A stretch of DNA of 43,171 bases from Paramagnetospirillum kuznetsovii (GCF_003284725.1 NZ_PGTO01000025.1:1-43171), one strand, 5' to 3'; counted from the stretch's first letter, positions 1 through 8,420 are shown. Program-made: numbers and translations. Notes: a model not told the origin generated them from the letters alone.

Positions 1-8
1 GAAGCCAA

Positions 9-25
9 GGGTTTCGGGGAAACCC
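9..25. repeat. Hairpin, first copy of a two-copy hairpin motif
   Basis: A perfect 7-bp stem (GGGTTTC / GAAACCC) with a 3-base loop is followed by GCCC. A near copy lies at 9107-9126; the two match at 18 of 21 positions and differ only in the loop. No T-run follows, so it is not a typical intrinsic terminator. Its role is unknown; it may belong to the end of a gene upstream of this window. Confidence 0.45.
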
Positions 26-42
26 GCCCGGCGTTTGAGGGC

Positions 43-80
43 CTCGGTGATCGGTTCCGATCACCGAGACTTGGTATAAG
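43..80 (+). promoter_or_regulatory. Palindromic operator candidate and -10-like box before the vWA gene
   Basis: Two perfect 12-base arms (CTCGGTGATCGG at 43-54, CCGATCACCGAG at 57-68) flank two bases. A TATAAG box at 75-80 could be a -10 element, which would put the palindrome over the -35 region, where no good -35 hexamer is seen. The half-site CGGTGATCGG occurs again at 88-97. A repressor or activator site is inferred; a hairpin ending an upstream transcript is the alternative. Confidence 0.4.
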
Positions 81-113
81 GGGACAACGGTGATCGGCGG
101 GCAGGAGGTGAGC

Positions 114-1094
114 ATGAGCTATTCCCAGGAAATCAGCAGGGAGTGCAAAGGAGTCTTCTTGTTCATGGTCGATCAGTCCCGATCCATGAACAAGCCCTTC
201 GGTCCCGACCGATCGGGACGGATGGTCAGCCGTGCCGAGGTGGTGGCCAATGCCTTGAACGGCACTTTGGAGGAACTGGTCAACCGCTGCATGCGCGATG
301 AAGGTGTGCGCGATTATTTCGACATCGGGATCATCGGCTATGGCCGCACCAATCGCCCGGAATTCTGCTGGCGCGGCGCCTTGGCGGGCCGCCGACTGGT
401 TCCCATCCCGGAAGTGGCGGCCAAGGCCGAGGTCGAGGAAGTGGAGATCGAAACCGAAATGCGCGGGCAGGTGCTTATCGAGCGCATCACCTTATCGCGC
501 TGGATCGACCCGGTGGGAGTGGACAGCACTCCCATGAATGCCGCGTTCGGCTTGGCCCATGCCACCTTGGCGGAATGGGTGCGCGACAATCCGGATTCGT
601 TCCCGCCGGTGGTCATCAACATCACCGACGGCATGGCCAACGACGTCAATTCCGATGCCGAGCTTCTGGCCTCGGCGCGCAAGCTGACCGGGCTGAAGAC
701 CGGCGACGGCAATGTCTTGCTTATTAACTGCCACATTGCAGGCGGCGGCGATGTCTCGGTGGTGTTCCCCGCTTCGGTGACGGAACTGCCTCGCGATCCC
801 TATGCCAAGCTGCTGTTCGACATGTCGAGCGAATTGTCCAATCGCCATCGCGCCGTCATCTGCGAAGTGTTCGACCGCGATCCCGGCCGCACCCCCTCCA
901 TCAAGGGCATGGCTTTCAACGCCGATGCCGTGGCGCTGCTCAAGCTGCTGGATATCGGCACCCGTCAGGCCATCAACCTGTCCGCGGTCATGGAGCCTTT
1001 CACGCAGCCGGGAATCGAGACCGAATTCCTGATCAAGGATTCCTTTGTGCTGGAAGAGCCGTCGGTACGGACCGAATATGGCGATCTCGGCTGA
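114..1094 (+). CDS. von Willebrand factor A domain protein, TerY-like, first gene of a vWA/PP2C/kinase cassette
   Basis: A 326-residue protein that probably acts as a cytoplasmic metal-dependent binding scaffold; no signal peptide or membrane segment is seen. A vWA fold is indicated by an intact MIDAS: D20-x-S22-x-S24 after the first beta strand, T139 in an STPMN motif, and D172 in a TDG motif. The C-terminal third is not recognised. The ATG at 114 is preferred because AGGAGG sits five bases before it; a GTG at position 90 would add eight residues but has no ribosome site. The gene overlaps the phosphatase start by 17 bases and the kinase follows, so the three are probably co-translated. vWA/PP2C/kinase triads are known from Ter-linked stress systems, but no ter gene is present here. 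The ligand is unknown. Confidence 0.85.
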   Translation: MSYSQEISRECKGVFLFMVDQSRSMNKPFGPDRSGRMVSRAEVVANALNGTLEELVNRCMRDEGVRDYFDIGIIGYGRTNRPEFCWRGALAGRRLVPIPEVAAKAEVEEVEIETEMRGQVLIERITLSRWIDPVGVDSTPMNAAFGLAHATLAEWVRDNPDSFPPVVINITDGMANDVNSDAELLASARKLTGLKTGDGNVLLINCHIAGGGDVSVVFPASVTELPRDPYAKLLFDMSSELSNRHRAVICEVFDRDPGRTPSIKGMAFNADAVALLKLLDIGTRQAINLSAVMEPFTQPGIETEFLIKDSFVLEEPSVRTEYGDLG

Positions 1095-2031
1095 TCCGCC
1101 CTTGATCCGGCGCGTCGCCCCCATGCTCACTTGGACGGCCCAGGGCCGCTCGATCGTCAAGCCCCGCAACGATAGCTACGCCGATGGCGACGGGCTGCGA
1201 TGGCGGCAAAACGAGGACCGGCTGCGGCTGGCCAGGATTCCGGACGGCCTGTTGGCTGCCGTCTCCGATGGAGCCGGAGGGGCGGGGCTGTTCTGCGGCC
1301 CTTGGGCCGAGACGCTGGTGACCCGGCTGCCCAAGACCCCCATCGCGGGCGTGAAGGCGCTGAACCAGTGGATGGACGGGTTCTGTCTGGGTTTTCGCGC
1401 CGAATACGCCGCCTTGTCAAAATCCACCCCCGCCCGGCACAGCAAGTTCATCCGGGAGGGGTCGTTCGCCACGCTGGTGGCCGGTTGGCTTGCCTATCGC
1501 CAGGGTCGCGTCCGTCTGCGATGGATGGGGTATGGTGATAGCCAGATGATGGTGTTCGACCGGAGCGGCCGCCAGCCGGTCCTGGCGGCCTGCTATCCCG
1601 CCAGTCTGTCGGCGCTGGAGCGTGCGCCCTTCTTGCTCAATTGGAAGGACTTGCCGCGCGATGCCAGCTTCCATGCCGGTGAAATGATGTTGCCGGATCG
1701 GGCGACGGTGGTGCTGGCGTCGGACGGGATCGGCCAGTATCTGCTGCTGCGAAGCTTGGCCGGTCTGCCCCGCCCCGCCGCCGCGGCCGGATTGCCGGGA
1801 GAATTCCTGCGGCTGGCCGTCGATGGCGAGAGCAAGCTTGCCCTGGCCGCCCGCGTCCATCGCGCCGTGCCGGGGCCCGGGCTCTCCGCCGAGTTGGCGG
1901 CGTTGCGCGACAGCCTTAAATCCGACCAGGCCTTCGCCGGTCGCGTTCGTGCCCTGTGCGACAAGGGACTACTGGCCAATGATGACTGCACGCTGATCAT
2001 GATCGACGTCGATTTTTCCCGGTCGCGGTAA
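1078..2031 (+). CDS. PP2C-family protein serine/threonine phosphatase
   Basis: A 317-residue soluble protein of the PPM/PP2C family, expected to remove phosphate from Ser/Thr of partner proteins using two metal ions. Metal-ligand motifs are present in order: NED near the N terminus, SDGAGG (the DGxG motif), GDS in the middle, ASDG, and NDD close to the C terminus. It should therefore be active. The start is uncertain: ATG 1078 overlaps the vWA gene, while ATG 1123 would give a shorter N terminus, and neither has a strong ribosome site. The kinase begins six bases after the stop. The obvious inference is that it reverses the neighbouring kinase's reaction, with the vWA protein as substrate or scaffold. 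Confidence 0.85.
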   Translation: MAISADPPLIRRVAPMLTWTAQGRSIVKPRNDSYADGDGLRWRQNEDRLRLARIPDGLLAAVSDGAGGAGLFCGPWAETLVTRLPKTPIAGVKALNQWMDGFCLGFRAEYAALSKSTPARHSKFIREGSFATLVAGWLAYRQGRVRLRWMGYGDSQMMVFDRSGRQPVLAACYPASLSALERAPFLLNWKDLPRDASFHAGEMMLPDRATVVLASDGIGQYLLLRSLAGLPRPAAAAGLPGEFLRLAVDGESKLALAARVHRAVPGPGLSAELAALRDSLKSDQAFAGRVRALCDKGLLANDDCTLIMIDVDFSRSR

Positions 2032-2037
2032 TTTCTC

Positions 2038-3003
2038 ATGCCGCTTCCCCTGATCAACGACTACAAGACGGCTGTCGCCAACGCCAATGGGCGGTTCGCG
2101 ACCTTGGACGTCCGGCCGCATCTGGATGCCCGCCGCAGCCCGGTCTTCCTGGCGGGAAACTTCGCCGGGGTGTTCAAGATGGTGACCAGGGAAGGGGAGA
2201 ATCTGGCGGTCAAGTGCTTCACGCGCGAGGTTTCCGACCTGCCGCGACGCTATGCCGCCGTGGCCAAGTTCTGCATGACCGCCCAGTGCCCCTATGTCGT
2301 GCCGCTGCAGTTTCTTCCGGCGGAGGTCTTCGTGACCTCGAGCGTCGCCCCCCATGCCGATTACGCGGTGGTGACCATGCCTTGGGTCGAGGGGCGAGGC
2401 CTGGGGACCATCGTCCAGATTCTGTGCCTGCGGGAAAACGCTACCGCCCTGGCCGGATTGACCCGGGCGTGGAGCCGCCTGTGCCTGGACCTGCTTCGAC
2501 GGGGCGTCGCCCATGGCGATCTGAAGCACGACAACGTCCTTGTCGGTCAGGATGGCGCCCTGAAGCTGATCGACTATGATTCCATGTATCTGCCGGAGTT
2601 GAGGGGACTGCCCTCGACCATGTTGGGAGGAGTCAACTTCCAGCACCCCCGGCGTGAGGTCCGGCATTTCGACGCGACCATCGACCATTTTTCCATGCTG
2701 GTGATTTTGCTATCTCTGCGGGCCTTGACCTTCCAGCCTGATTTGCTGAAGCGCCATCACAACGGCGAAAATCTCGTCCTGACCAAAAGCGATTTCACGC
2801 GGCCGGATAGCTCGGATCTGTTGCGGCAATGGGCGGCCAGCCCGGATTTCCATGTCCGCGACTGGGCAGGCCATCTGACCAAGGCGGCCAAGGCCCCCGG
2901 CATCGGGATTTCCAACCTAGAGGCCATCTTGAAGTCGGCGGCAAAGATCGACGCCGCTCCGGCAAAGCCCCCGGCCAAGGGGCTCTTCTCGTTTTTTTCA
3001 TAG
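2038..3003 (+). CDS. Serine/threonine protein kinase, third gene of the cassette
   Basis: A 321-residue protein with a eukaryotic-like kinase fold. The nucleotide-binding lysine is K59 in LAVKCF, the catalytic loop is HGDLKHDN with D161 and N166, and the metal-binding motif is DYD (D179) instead of DFG. All catalytic residues are present. The N-lobe starts at about residue 35, and a tail rich in Pro, Ala and Lys ends in GLFSFFS. No transmembrane segment, PASTA repeat or clear zinc ribbon is visible, so it looks cytosolic. The zinc ribbon reported for kinases of some TerY-P triads is missing, which makes this a variant. It lies six bases after the phosphatase and is probably in the same operon. 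Confidence 0.85.
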   Translation: MPLPLINDYKTAVANANGRFATLDVRPHLDARRSPVFLAGNFAGVFKMVTREGENLAVKCFTREVSDLPRRYAAVAKFCMTAQCPYVVPLQFLPAEVFVTSSVAPHADYAVVTMPWVEGRGLGTIVQILCLRENATALAGLTRAWSRLCLDLLRRGVAHGDLKHDNVLVGQDGALKLIDYDSMYLPELRGLPSTMLGGVNFQHPRREVRHFDATIDHFSMLVILLSLRALTFQPDLLKRHHNGENLVLTKSDFTRPDSSDLLRQWAASPDFHVRDWAGHLTKAAKAPGIGISNLEAILKSAAKIDAAPAKPPAKGLFSFFS

Positions 3004-3047
3004 AGCGCGAGGTTTGGGAGCGCAAGGTTTGGGAGCGCAAGGTTTGG
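3003..3047 (+). repeat. Three tandem copies of a 15-bp unit
   Basis: The unit GAGCGCAAGGTTTGG occurs three times back to back (3003, 3018 and 3033), with one G/A difference in the first copy. It begins at the last base of the kinase stop codon, in the gap between convergent genes. The function is unknown; slippage-generated duplication is the simplest explanation. Confidence 0.85.
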
Positions 3048-3059
3048 CCGTCGGAGAGC

Positions 3060-3088
3060 GACCAGCCTGGTCCCATGCCAGGCTGGTC
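3060..3088. terminator. Hairpin between convergent kinase and porin genes
   Basis: An 11-bp perfect stem (GACCAGCCTGG at 3060-3070, CCAGGCTGGTC at 3078-3088) with a 7-base loop lies between the kinase stop and the porin stop. It could serve both strands. No clear T-run follows on either side, so the strength of termination is uncertain. Confidence 0.5.
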
Positions 3089-3100
3089 GTCCGCGAACTG

Positions 3101-4525
3101 TCAGAACTTCACCGCGCTTCGCACGCCGAAAATAAATGCGTCTTGCTGAAGTTCCTGACGTGACGTTCCAGGCGTCGTACCATACCAGATACCACCGCCG
3201 GGATTGACGACGTACTGCAAGTCGGGCTGGATCGTCATCCAAGGCGTGACTTGGGCCATATAGGTCAGTTCAATGACGGTTTCGCTGCTCCGGATCGGTC
3301 GGCCAGGTTGACTGTTCATGATACGGGTATCCCGATCCAGGCTCGCGAGGCTTTCGCTGAGGCGGGCATAGCCGACACCCAATGCCAGGGTATCTTCCTC
3401 ACGCCCCTCGAACAGGCCCGTATAGCTGATGCCACCATCCACATAATAGGGAACCTGATTCCGGTCAGACGGCGCGGCGCCGCCTCGCAAGAACACGCCG
3501 ATGCCTTCCGTCGACCAGCGCTGTCCCTGGATCAGCATCTGGTCGATGACGAAGTAGACGCCGCCATTGCCGCGAACCGGGGATCCGATCCCCGTGGAAT
3601 TGCCATCCGCCAGGGATTGGCCGAGGTTATCGATATGTTGGTCGTTGAACCGTGCACTATGATACCAAGCACCCAGTTTATAGCTTCCGGGCAGGCCCTT
3701 GGAGTTCTTCTCCTGATTCACCGCATAGGCGGCTTCCGTCATATAGAGGGTTCCACGATCAAAGCTGAACGTGGTGCCGTTATTGTTTCGCCGCTGCGGA
3801 TCCTGAGGGGTGAATTTCCCGGCGGGATCGCCCGAGAACGCCGCCGCCATCACCGAAATCTCATCGGTGAGAGTCACCTTGGCGCGCGCGCCCGGCGTCG
3901 GAATGGGGAATGCCGGGCCGCCGCTGGGCAGGTTGCCTGAAATCATGAACGGCCAACCGAAGGTGCTGTTGACGAAGACGGCGGACAGCTTGCTGACGGC
4001 GAACTCGTCATCGGCGGCGAGTTGGCCGAGGCGCAGGCTGACGGTGTCGTCGAACAACATCTGCTGTGCCCAAAGGGTGTAAAGGCGCGACTGCGGGATA
4101 CCCTCGATACCGCTGGCCGTCATCAGGCTGCCGAGATTCTTGCCCATGCGGCCGCCGTAAATCAGCATGGCGCTGGCATGGACGGTCAACCCGTTCAGCC
4201 CGACCAACTTTTCAAGGTCCAGGTCGAGATCGAGTTCGGTGCGGCCCTGCGCCTTGCCGCCATGGCTGACGCCACCATAAGCATTGTTGAGGTATTCGTT
4301 GGTGGAGGTTCCCCCAAGTTGAATGCCCATCTTGCACAGATCAAAGCGCTTTCCGCCGAATGATCCCAACGCGGTGTCGCGTTCCCAGAAACCGGGAGGC
4401 GCCAATTCGCAATCATCACCGGCAAGAGCAGGTTGGGCGCATGTCATCAGCGCGGTCGCGGCGACCGTGCACAATCCGATCGTCACGCGCTTCTCAATGC
4501 CCACGAAGTCAGTAAGCTTTCTCAT
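3101..4525 (-). CDS. OprB-family carbohydrate-type porin
   Basis: A 474-residue outer-membrane beta-barrel protein. It has a signal peptide with likely cleavage after AQPALA (about residue 35), alternating hydrophobic strands, and a terminal phenylalanine (VKF) typical of barrels inserted by the BAM complex. The segment around GLTVHASAMLIYGGRMG and the length match the OprB family, whose characterised members pass sugars. It lies 78 bp downstream of the second P19 gene in the same direction, so it may be the last gene of the iron operon or a separate unit. Substrate specificity cannot be read from sequence, and a link to iron uptake is inferred from position only. Confidence 0.8.
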   Translation of the reverse strand: MRKLTDFVGIEKRVTIGLCTVAATALMTCAQPALAGDDCELAPPGFWERDTALGSFGGKRFDLCKMGIQLGGTSTNEYLNNAYGGVSHGGKAQGRTELDLDLDLEKLVGLNGLTVHASAMLIYGGRMGKNLGSLMTASGIEGIPQSRLYTLWAQQMLFDDTVSLRLGQLAADDEFAVSKLSAVFVNSTFGWPFMISGNLPSGGPAFPIPTPGARAKVTLTDEISVMAAAFSGDPAGKFTPQDPQRRNNNGTTFSFDRGTLYMTEAAYAVNQEKNSKGLPGSYKLGAWYHSARFNDQHIDNLGQSLADGNSTGIGSPVRGNGGVYFVIDQMLIQGQRWSTEGIGVFLRGGAAPSDRNQVPYYVDGGISYTGLFEGREEDTLALGVGYARLSESLASLDRDTRIMNSQPGRPIRSSETVIELTYMAQVTPWMTIQPDLQYVVNPGGGIWYGTTPGTSRQELQQDAFIFGVRSAVKF

Positions 4526-4603
4526 AATGTCCCCTTGGTCGGTGCCGATATGGCGGTGGTCCCCACGCCATTTCGGCGGATCTTTTACAAACCGGCAAGC
4601 TCT

Positions 4604-5131
4604 CTACTTTCCGGCACGGCCTTCGAACTTGAAATCCCATTCCTGGGTAATGGGATCCCACCACTGGGAGACCCCAGTCTCCTTGTCGGTGTGGCGGAAG
4701 AAATTATTGTGGACCGGCGCCTTGAGGGTGATGGCGACATGGTAGGTGCCCGGCCCCGCCAGATTGATATTGCGGCCGTAATGGGGACCGGTGACCGAGG
4801 TCATGGGCGGCAGTGGGCCGGTGGCCTTGAAGTCGCTGCCCGACTTGGTTACCACATAGGACACCGTCACATAGGGCAGCCACTCGCCTTTGCCAAAGCC
4901 GTTGGGATTGTTCTTTAGGGCGTGAATGTCGGCCTGGAGATAGATATCGGCGTTGTCGGGGCCGTAAACATCGTTTTTCGGCTCCACCACGATACCCTGA
5001 TTATAGAGGGCGGAGATCTTCATGCCGCCCATTTCGACGCCACCAATGGCGTGTTCGGCGGCAATGGCGACGCCGGAAAGCATGACGGTCGCGGCAGCGA
5101 CGCAAGCTGTTTTTACGAGAGTAAGACGCAT
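4604..5131 (-). CDS. P19/Tpd-family periplasmic iron-uptake protein, copy 2
   Basis: A 175-residue exported protein with a signal peptide cleaved near GVAIA-AEH. The family (P19 of Campylobacter, FtrA of Bordetella and Brucella, FetP of E. coli) binds copper and iron and hands iron to an FTR1-type permease. Family marks seen here are GGMKI, the ADIYLQADIHA metal-binding stretch with His and Asp, the GPHYGRNI motif, and a C-terminal WW-PITQEWDF segment. The ATG at 5131 is chosen because of the upstream AGAGGT; longer starts would destroy the signal peptide. It is a diverged tandem copy of the gene at 5218-5763. In this copy one residue of the first motif differs (ADIY for ADIH), so metal ligands may differ. 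Confidence 0.88.
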   Translation of the reverse strand: MRLTLVKTACVAAATVMLSGVAIAAEHAIGGVEMGGMKISALYNQGIVVEPKNDVYGPDNADIYLQADIHALKNNPNGFGKGEWLPYVTVSYVVTKSGSDFKATGPLPPMTSVTGPHYGRNINLAGPGTYHVAITLKAPVHNNFFRHTDKETGVSQWWDPITQEWDFKFEGRAGK

Positions 5132-5217
5132 TATTACCTCTGGGGTGATATGTTCACGAAACCAAGGCACGGCAAGCATCGTCATGCCGGCCAGACGGTC
5201 AGCATCCGGAGAAGCGA

Positions 5218-5763
5218 TCAGTAACCGCCCTTCTTGCCGGTGCTGCCCACATAATCGAAGTCCCATTCCTGGGTGATGGGCGCCCACCATTCGGCGACAC
5301 CTGTTTCCTTGCTGACATGGTGGCCCATGCCATTGGCCGAGGGTGGCTGGAGAGTGAACACCACATGATAGGTTCCTGGCCCGGCCATCTTGATGTTGCG
5401 ACCATAATGGGGGCCGTCATTGGCCACCATGGCGACCAGCGGACCGGAATCCTTGAAATCACTCCCCTTCTTGGTCAGCACATAGGAGGCGTTCATGTAG
5501 GGAATCCATTCTCCCTTGCCCAGGCCGTTGGGGTTTCCCTTCAGCGCGTGCACATCAGCTTCAAGGTGAATGTCGGCGGTATGGGGGCCGCAGATATCAT
5601 TCTCGGGGTCCATCAGGACCGCCTGGAGATAGACACCGGCAATCTTCATTCCGGCCTTCTCGACCGGCTCGCCGATGCGAATCTCTCCGGCGCTGGCGGC
5701 GCCGGACAGCAGGATCATCGTCATCGCCGCCGCGGTCACGGCGCTTGACTTGGAAAAAGGCAT
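5218..5763 (-). CDS. P19/Tpd-family periplasmic iron-uptake protein, copy 1
   Basis: A 181-residue periplasmic protein with a signal peptide (cleavage near SGAASA-GEI) and a strong ribosome site (GGAGG) before ATG 5763. Motifs in order: KAGMKIAG, TADIHLEADVHA (the family's His/Glu metal site), PYMNASYVL with the conserved Met, GPHYGRNIKM, and WWAPITQEWDFDY. These match the FtrA/P19 proteins that present ferrous or oxidised iron to FTR1 permeases. It lies 48 bp downstream of the polyferredoxin gene and 86 bp upstream of its paralogue. It keeps the canonical histidine that copy 2 lacks, so it is the more likely primary metal binder. The C terminus has a short GKKGGY extension. Confidence 0.9.
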   Translation of the reverse strand: MPFSKSSAVTAAAMTMILLSGAASAGEIRIGEPVEKAGMKIAGVYLQAVLMDPENDICGPHTADIHLEADVHALKGNPNGLGKGEWIPYMNASYVLTKKGSDFKDSGPLVAMVANDGPHYGRNIKMAGPGTYHVVFTLQPPSANGMGHHVSKETGVAEWWAPITQEWDFDYVGSTGKKGGY

Positions 5764-5811
5764 ATTTACCTCCGTTGGGGATGTGATTTTCTAACGACAG
5801 TATGAGTTCAT

Positions 5812-7248
5812 CTATTTCATGAGGCCGAAAATCGCGGGCCACCATCCCAGGCCCACGGCGAGGGTGCCGATCAGACCGGGCATCAACGGCAGCCATCGAC
5901 GCGAGGGAACAACACCCTGGCGGGCGAGGATGCGCTCCCCTAGGCGGATGCTCCACAGCAGGCCAATCAGGAAAAGCAGACCCTTCGCCCCATGAACGCC
6001 GTCTATCCCCAACGGGGTATAGGCGATGGGTTCGAACAATTTGCCGCCAAGACCAATGATCAGGGAGACCATGGCCACCGGGGCGTATTGATAGCCCAAT
6101 TCGGTAAAGCGGCTGCCGAAGGTGCCGTCGCCCCCCGCTCGTCCAGCCAATGCCGACGAGCAAGACGTGAAGGCAGCCAGAACGGCGGCCAGTAGCACCA
6201 TGCAACCGAGCATGAAGCCGGTGATCATCACGAAGTCCAGCCAAAGGAATATTTCGTTCCGTTCGGGATGCACGCTCATCAGCCAAGCGGGGCCGGGCTG
6301 TCCCATCCAGGCCATGCCGTTATGGATGCTCCAGACCCCGAAGCTTTGCCGCATCTTCTGGAAGATCGGCAGAACCAACCACAGGAAGCCTCCCAGGGCG
6401 ATGCCGGTCCCAAGGAACAAGAACCACACCTCCACCGGATTGGCGTGATGGTCACGAATTCGCTCGATCTCGACCCCGGGCTTGCGGAATTCCAGATGAA
6501 CCCCCCCCTTGGCCGATGGATTGACGCAGCGGAAGCATTCGATGCAGTGACGCGATTCAGTCTTGCGAGAGATATCGATCAGGGTGGGGCAGACACCTCG
6601 GTCGGTATATCCCTCGGTCGTGGACTTTCGGGTCCAGGGGGCGAACTCCACCGCTCCCAGACGCGAGAACACGCCCAGCAGCAGGCCGATCGGGCAGGCG
6701 TGCCTGCACCAGGCGCGCTTCTTGGAACCGAACAGCCAGCCGATGATGATGGCGGCCAGCATGGTGCCGCCAAATACTTCGGCTGCTGCCTCCGGATGGT
6801 CGCGCACTCCCACGGTCTGACCGAGAACGGTGACAAACAGGAAGCTCGCCACCGGCGTTCCCTCCCAGCTCAACCAACTGGGAATTTTGAACTTTGGCCC
6901 ATAGGCGTTGGCCTTCTCGGCCGCCGCCCCCATCGGGCAAAGCAAACCGCACCATGACCGTCCGGTGAAGATCACCGACATGAACACGAGCGGAAACCAC
7001 AATCCCCACAGCAGGTAATTGGCAAATGTGGTGTAGTGAGTCAGCGGCGTAGCATTGCCCGGAGGATCCGGCAGAAAGACCGGCACGAGAATGATGCCAA
7101 GGAAAACCAAGAACATGACCGCGTGGACCCACGACAGCCAAGTCCGATGGCGAACGAAGAAGCCTTCGACAGCCGCCGCGACCTTCCGTGCCGTGGCTGG
7201 GCGTACCGATGCCTTGGTCCGAACTTCGTCGAATGTCATCTTGTTCAT
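5812..7248 (-). CDS. Membrane-bound 4Fe-4S polyferredoxin of the FtrD/NapH type
   Basis: A 478-residue polytopic membrane protein with about eight hydrophobic segments. Cysteine motifs are C100-x3-C104-P, C181-x3-C185-P, C220-P, and C235-x2-C238-x2-C241, the pattern of NapH/CcoG-like membrane ferredoxins. In FtrABCD systems the polyferredoxin is thought to take electrons from iron oxidation or pass them during permeation by FTR1. Position supports this: its ATG overlaps the FTR1 stop by four bases (ATGA), so the two are translationally coupled. A second in-frame ATG at codon 4 is a possible start. A cupredoxin (FtrB) normally present in such operons is not seen here. Sure of class, less so of the electron path. 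Confidence 0.85.
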   Translation of the reverse strand: MNKMTFDEVRTKASVRPATARKVAAAVEGFFVRHRTWLSWVHAVMFLVFLGIILVPVFLPDPPGNATPLTHYTTFANYLLWGLWFPLVFMSVIFTGRSWCGLLCPMGAAAEKANAYGPKFKIPSWLSWEGTPVASFLFVTVLGQTVGVRDHPEAAAEVFGGTMLAAIIIGWLFGSKKRAWCRHACPIGLLLGVFSRLGAVEFAPWTRKSTTEGYTDRGVCPTLIDISRKTESRHCIECFRCVNPSAKGGVHLEFRKPGVEIERIRDHHANPVEVWFLFLGTGIALGGFLWLVLPIFQKMRQSFGVWSIHNGMAWMGQPGPAWLMSVHPERNEIFLWLDFVMITGFMLGCMVLLAAVLAAFTSCSSALAGRAGGDGTFGSRFTELGYQYAPVAMVSLIIGLGGKLFEPIAYTPLGIDGVHGAKGLLFLIGLLWSIRLGERILARQGVVPSRRWLPLMPGLIGTLAVGLGWWPAIFGLMK

Positions 7249-8420
7249 GCCGCACTCATAGCCCGCTTCTTGAGTTGCAGAATAAGGAGGCCGACCAGCA
7301 GGGGCACGATCAGAACGCCCTGGGCGGCGGCTCCCTCAAGGGTGGGAAACAGGCCCAGCCAATCAACGCTCGGCCAGCCCTCAAGCGGGGTGATGGGCAG
7401 CACCTTGGCGTTTTGCAGCTCGACGACGCCCTTGCCGGCAAATGCCAACGCCAGATAGTAGAGCAGTCCGGCCGTCACGCCGAAGAAGACGCCCAGGGGC
7501 AGGCGGATGGACATCACGTTCATGGCCACGTAGAGAGCGGCCAGAGCCACGCAGGCGGCGCCGAGGCCAGCCAAAAGCGCCGGTAACTGGCCCGGCTCTC
7601 CGGCAGCCAAGGCGATGTAAAACAGCACCGTCTCGGCGCCCTCGCGATAAACCGCCAGGAAGGCGGCGAAGCCCAGAGCGAACAGACGGCCGCCCGACAA
7701 GGCGGAGCTGATCTGCTCCTTGACATAGCTCTGCCAGCGAGCCGCCTCGCGCTTGGCGAACAGCCAGTACGAGCAATAGAAAAGGATCACCGAGGCCAGC
7801 AACATGGTGCAGCCTTCGAATAGTTCCTTGCCCTGACCACTGACATTGAGGAGGGTGGAAACCGCCCACGCGGTGGCGAGACTGGCCAACACCGCCCAGC
7901 CCACCCCGTGATAGACGACCTTGACCTTATCCGGAGCGGAACGCTTGAGATAGGCCACCAGGGAGGTAATCACCAACATGGCCTCAAAACCCTCGCGCAC
8001 CAGGATCAGGAAGGACTGGAGGAACATGCTCCAGAACCCGCCGCCCTTGGGGGCCATCCTCGACGGAACCACCGCCAGATTGGCACGCAACGAGGCCCAG
8101 CCCGCCTTCACGCCCTCGGGGGAATCTCCCTGGCGGATCTTCCCGATGAGCTGGCCGAACTGCCCTTCCAAACCGATTTTCCACGAGGCGTCGACCATGC
8201 CGATCGCCCCTTCCAGGCCACTGGCCTCGAAGGAATCAAAATAGAGATCGGACATGGCATCGGCGGTCGCCGCCTTGCGTTCCGGTGTATAGGCGGCGAT
8301 CGCGCTATCGCCGCCGTCCAGGATCAGGGCGACGGTGGCGGGGACATCCACCGTCTTCGCCGAGGCGGGAAGCGCGGTAAGGACGAGCATGGCGACGGCC
8401 AGGATTGCGTGGCGAATCAT
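7245..8420 (-). CDS. FTR1-family high-affinity iron permease
   Basis: A 391-residue protein. It has an N-terminal signal peptide, a periplasmic helical domain (about residues 22-125), then about seven transmembrane helices. The two signature motifs are REGFE at 142-146 and REGAE at 259-263, whose glutamates bind iron in this family (yeast Ftr1, EfeU, FtrC). It overlaps the upstream small secreted protein by four bases (ATGA) and the polyferredoxin downstream by four bases, so the three are made together. Residues 58-117 resemble residues 59-118 of the small upstream protein. The partner set (P19 and polyferredoxin) marks it as the FtrC-like type rather than EfeUOB. Confidence 0.92.
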   Translation of the reverse strand: MIRHAILAVAMLVLTALPASAKTVDVPATVALILDGGDSAIAAYTPERKAATADAMSDLYFDSFEASGLEGAIGMVDASWKIGLEGQFGQLIGKIRQGDSPEGVKAGWASLRANLAVVPSRMAPKGGGFWSMFLQSFLILVREGFEAMLVITSLVAYLKRSAPDKVKVVYHGVGWAVLASLATAWAVSTLLNVSGQGKELFEGCTMLLASVILFYCSYWLFAKREAARWQSYVKEQISSALSGGRLFALGFAAFLAVYREGAETVLFYIALAAGEPGQLPALLAGLGAACVALAALYVAMNVMSIRLPLGVFFGVTAGLLYYLALAFAGKGVVELQNAKVLPITPLEGWPSVDWLGLFPTLEGAAAQGVLIVPLLVGLLILQLKKRAMSAA

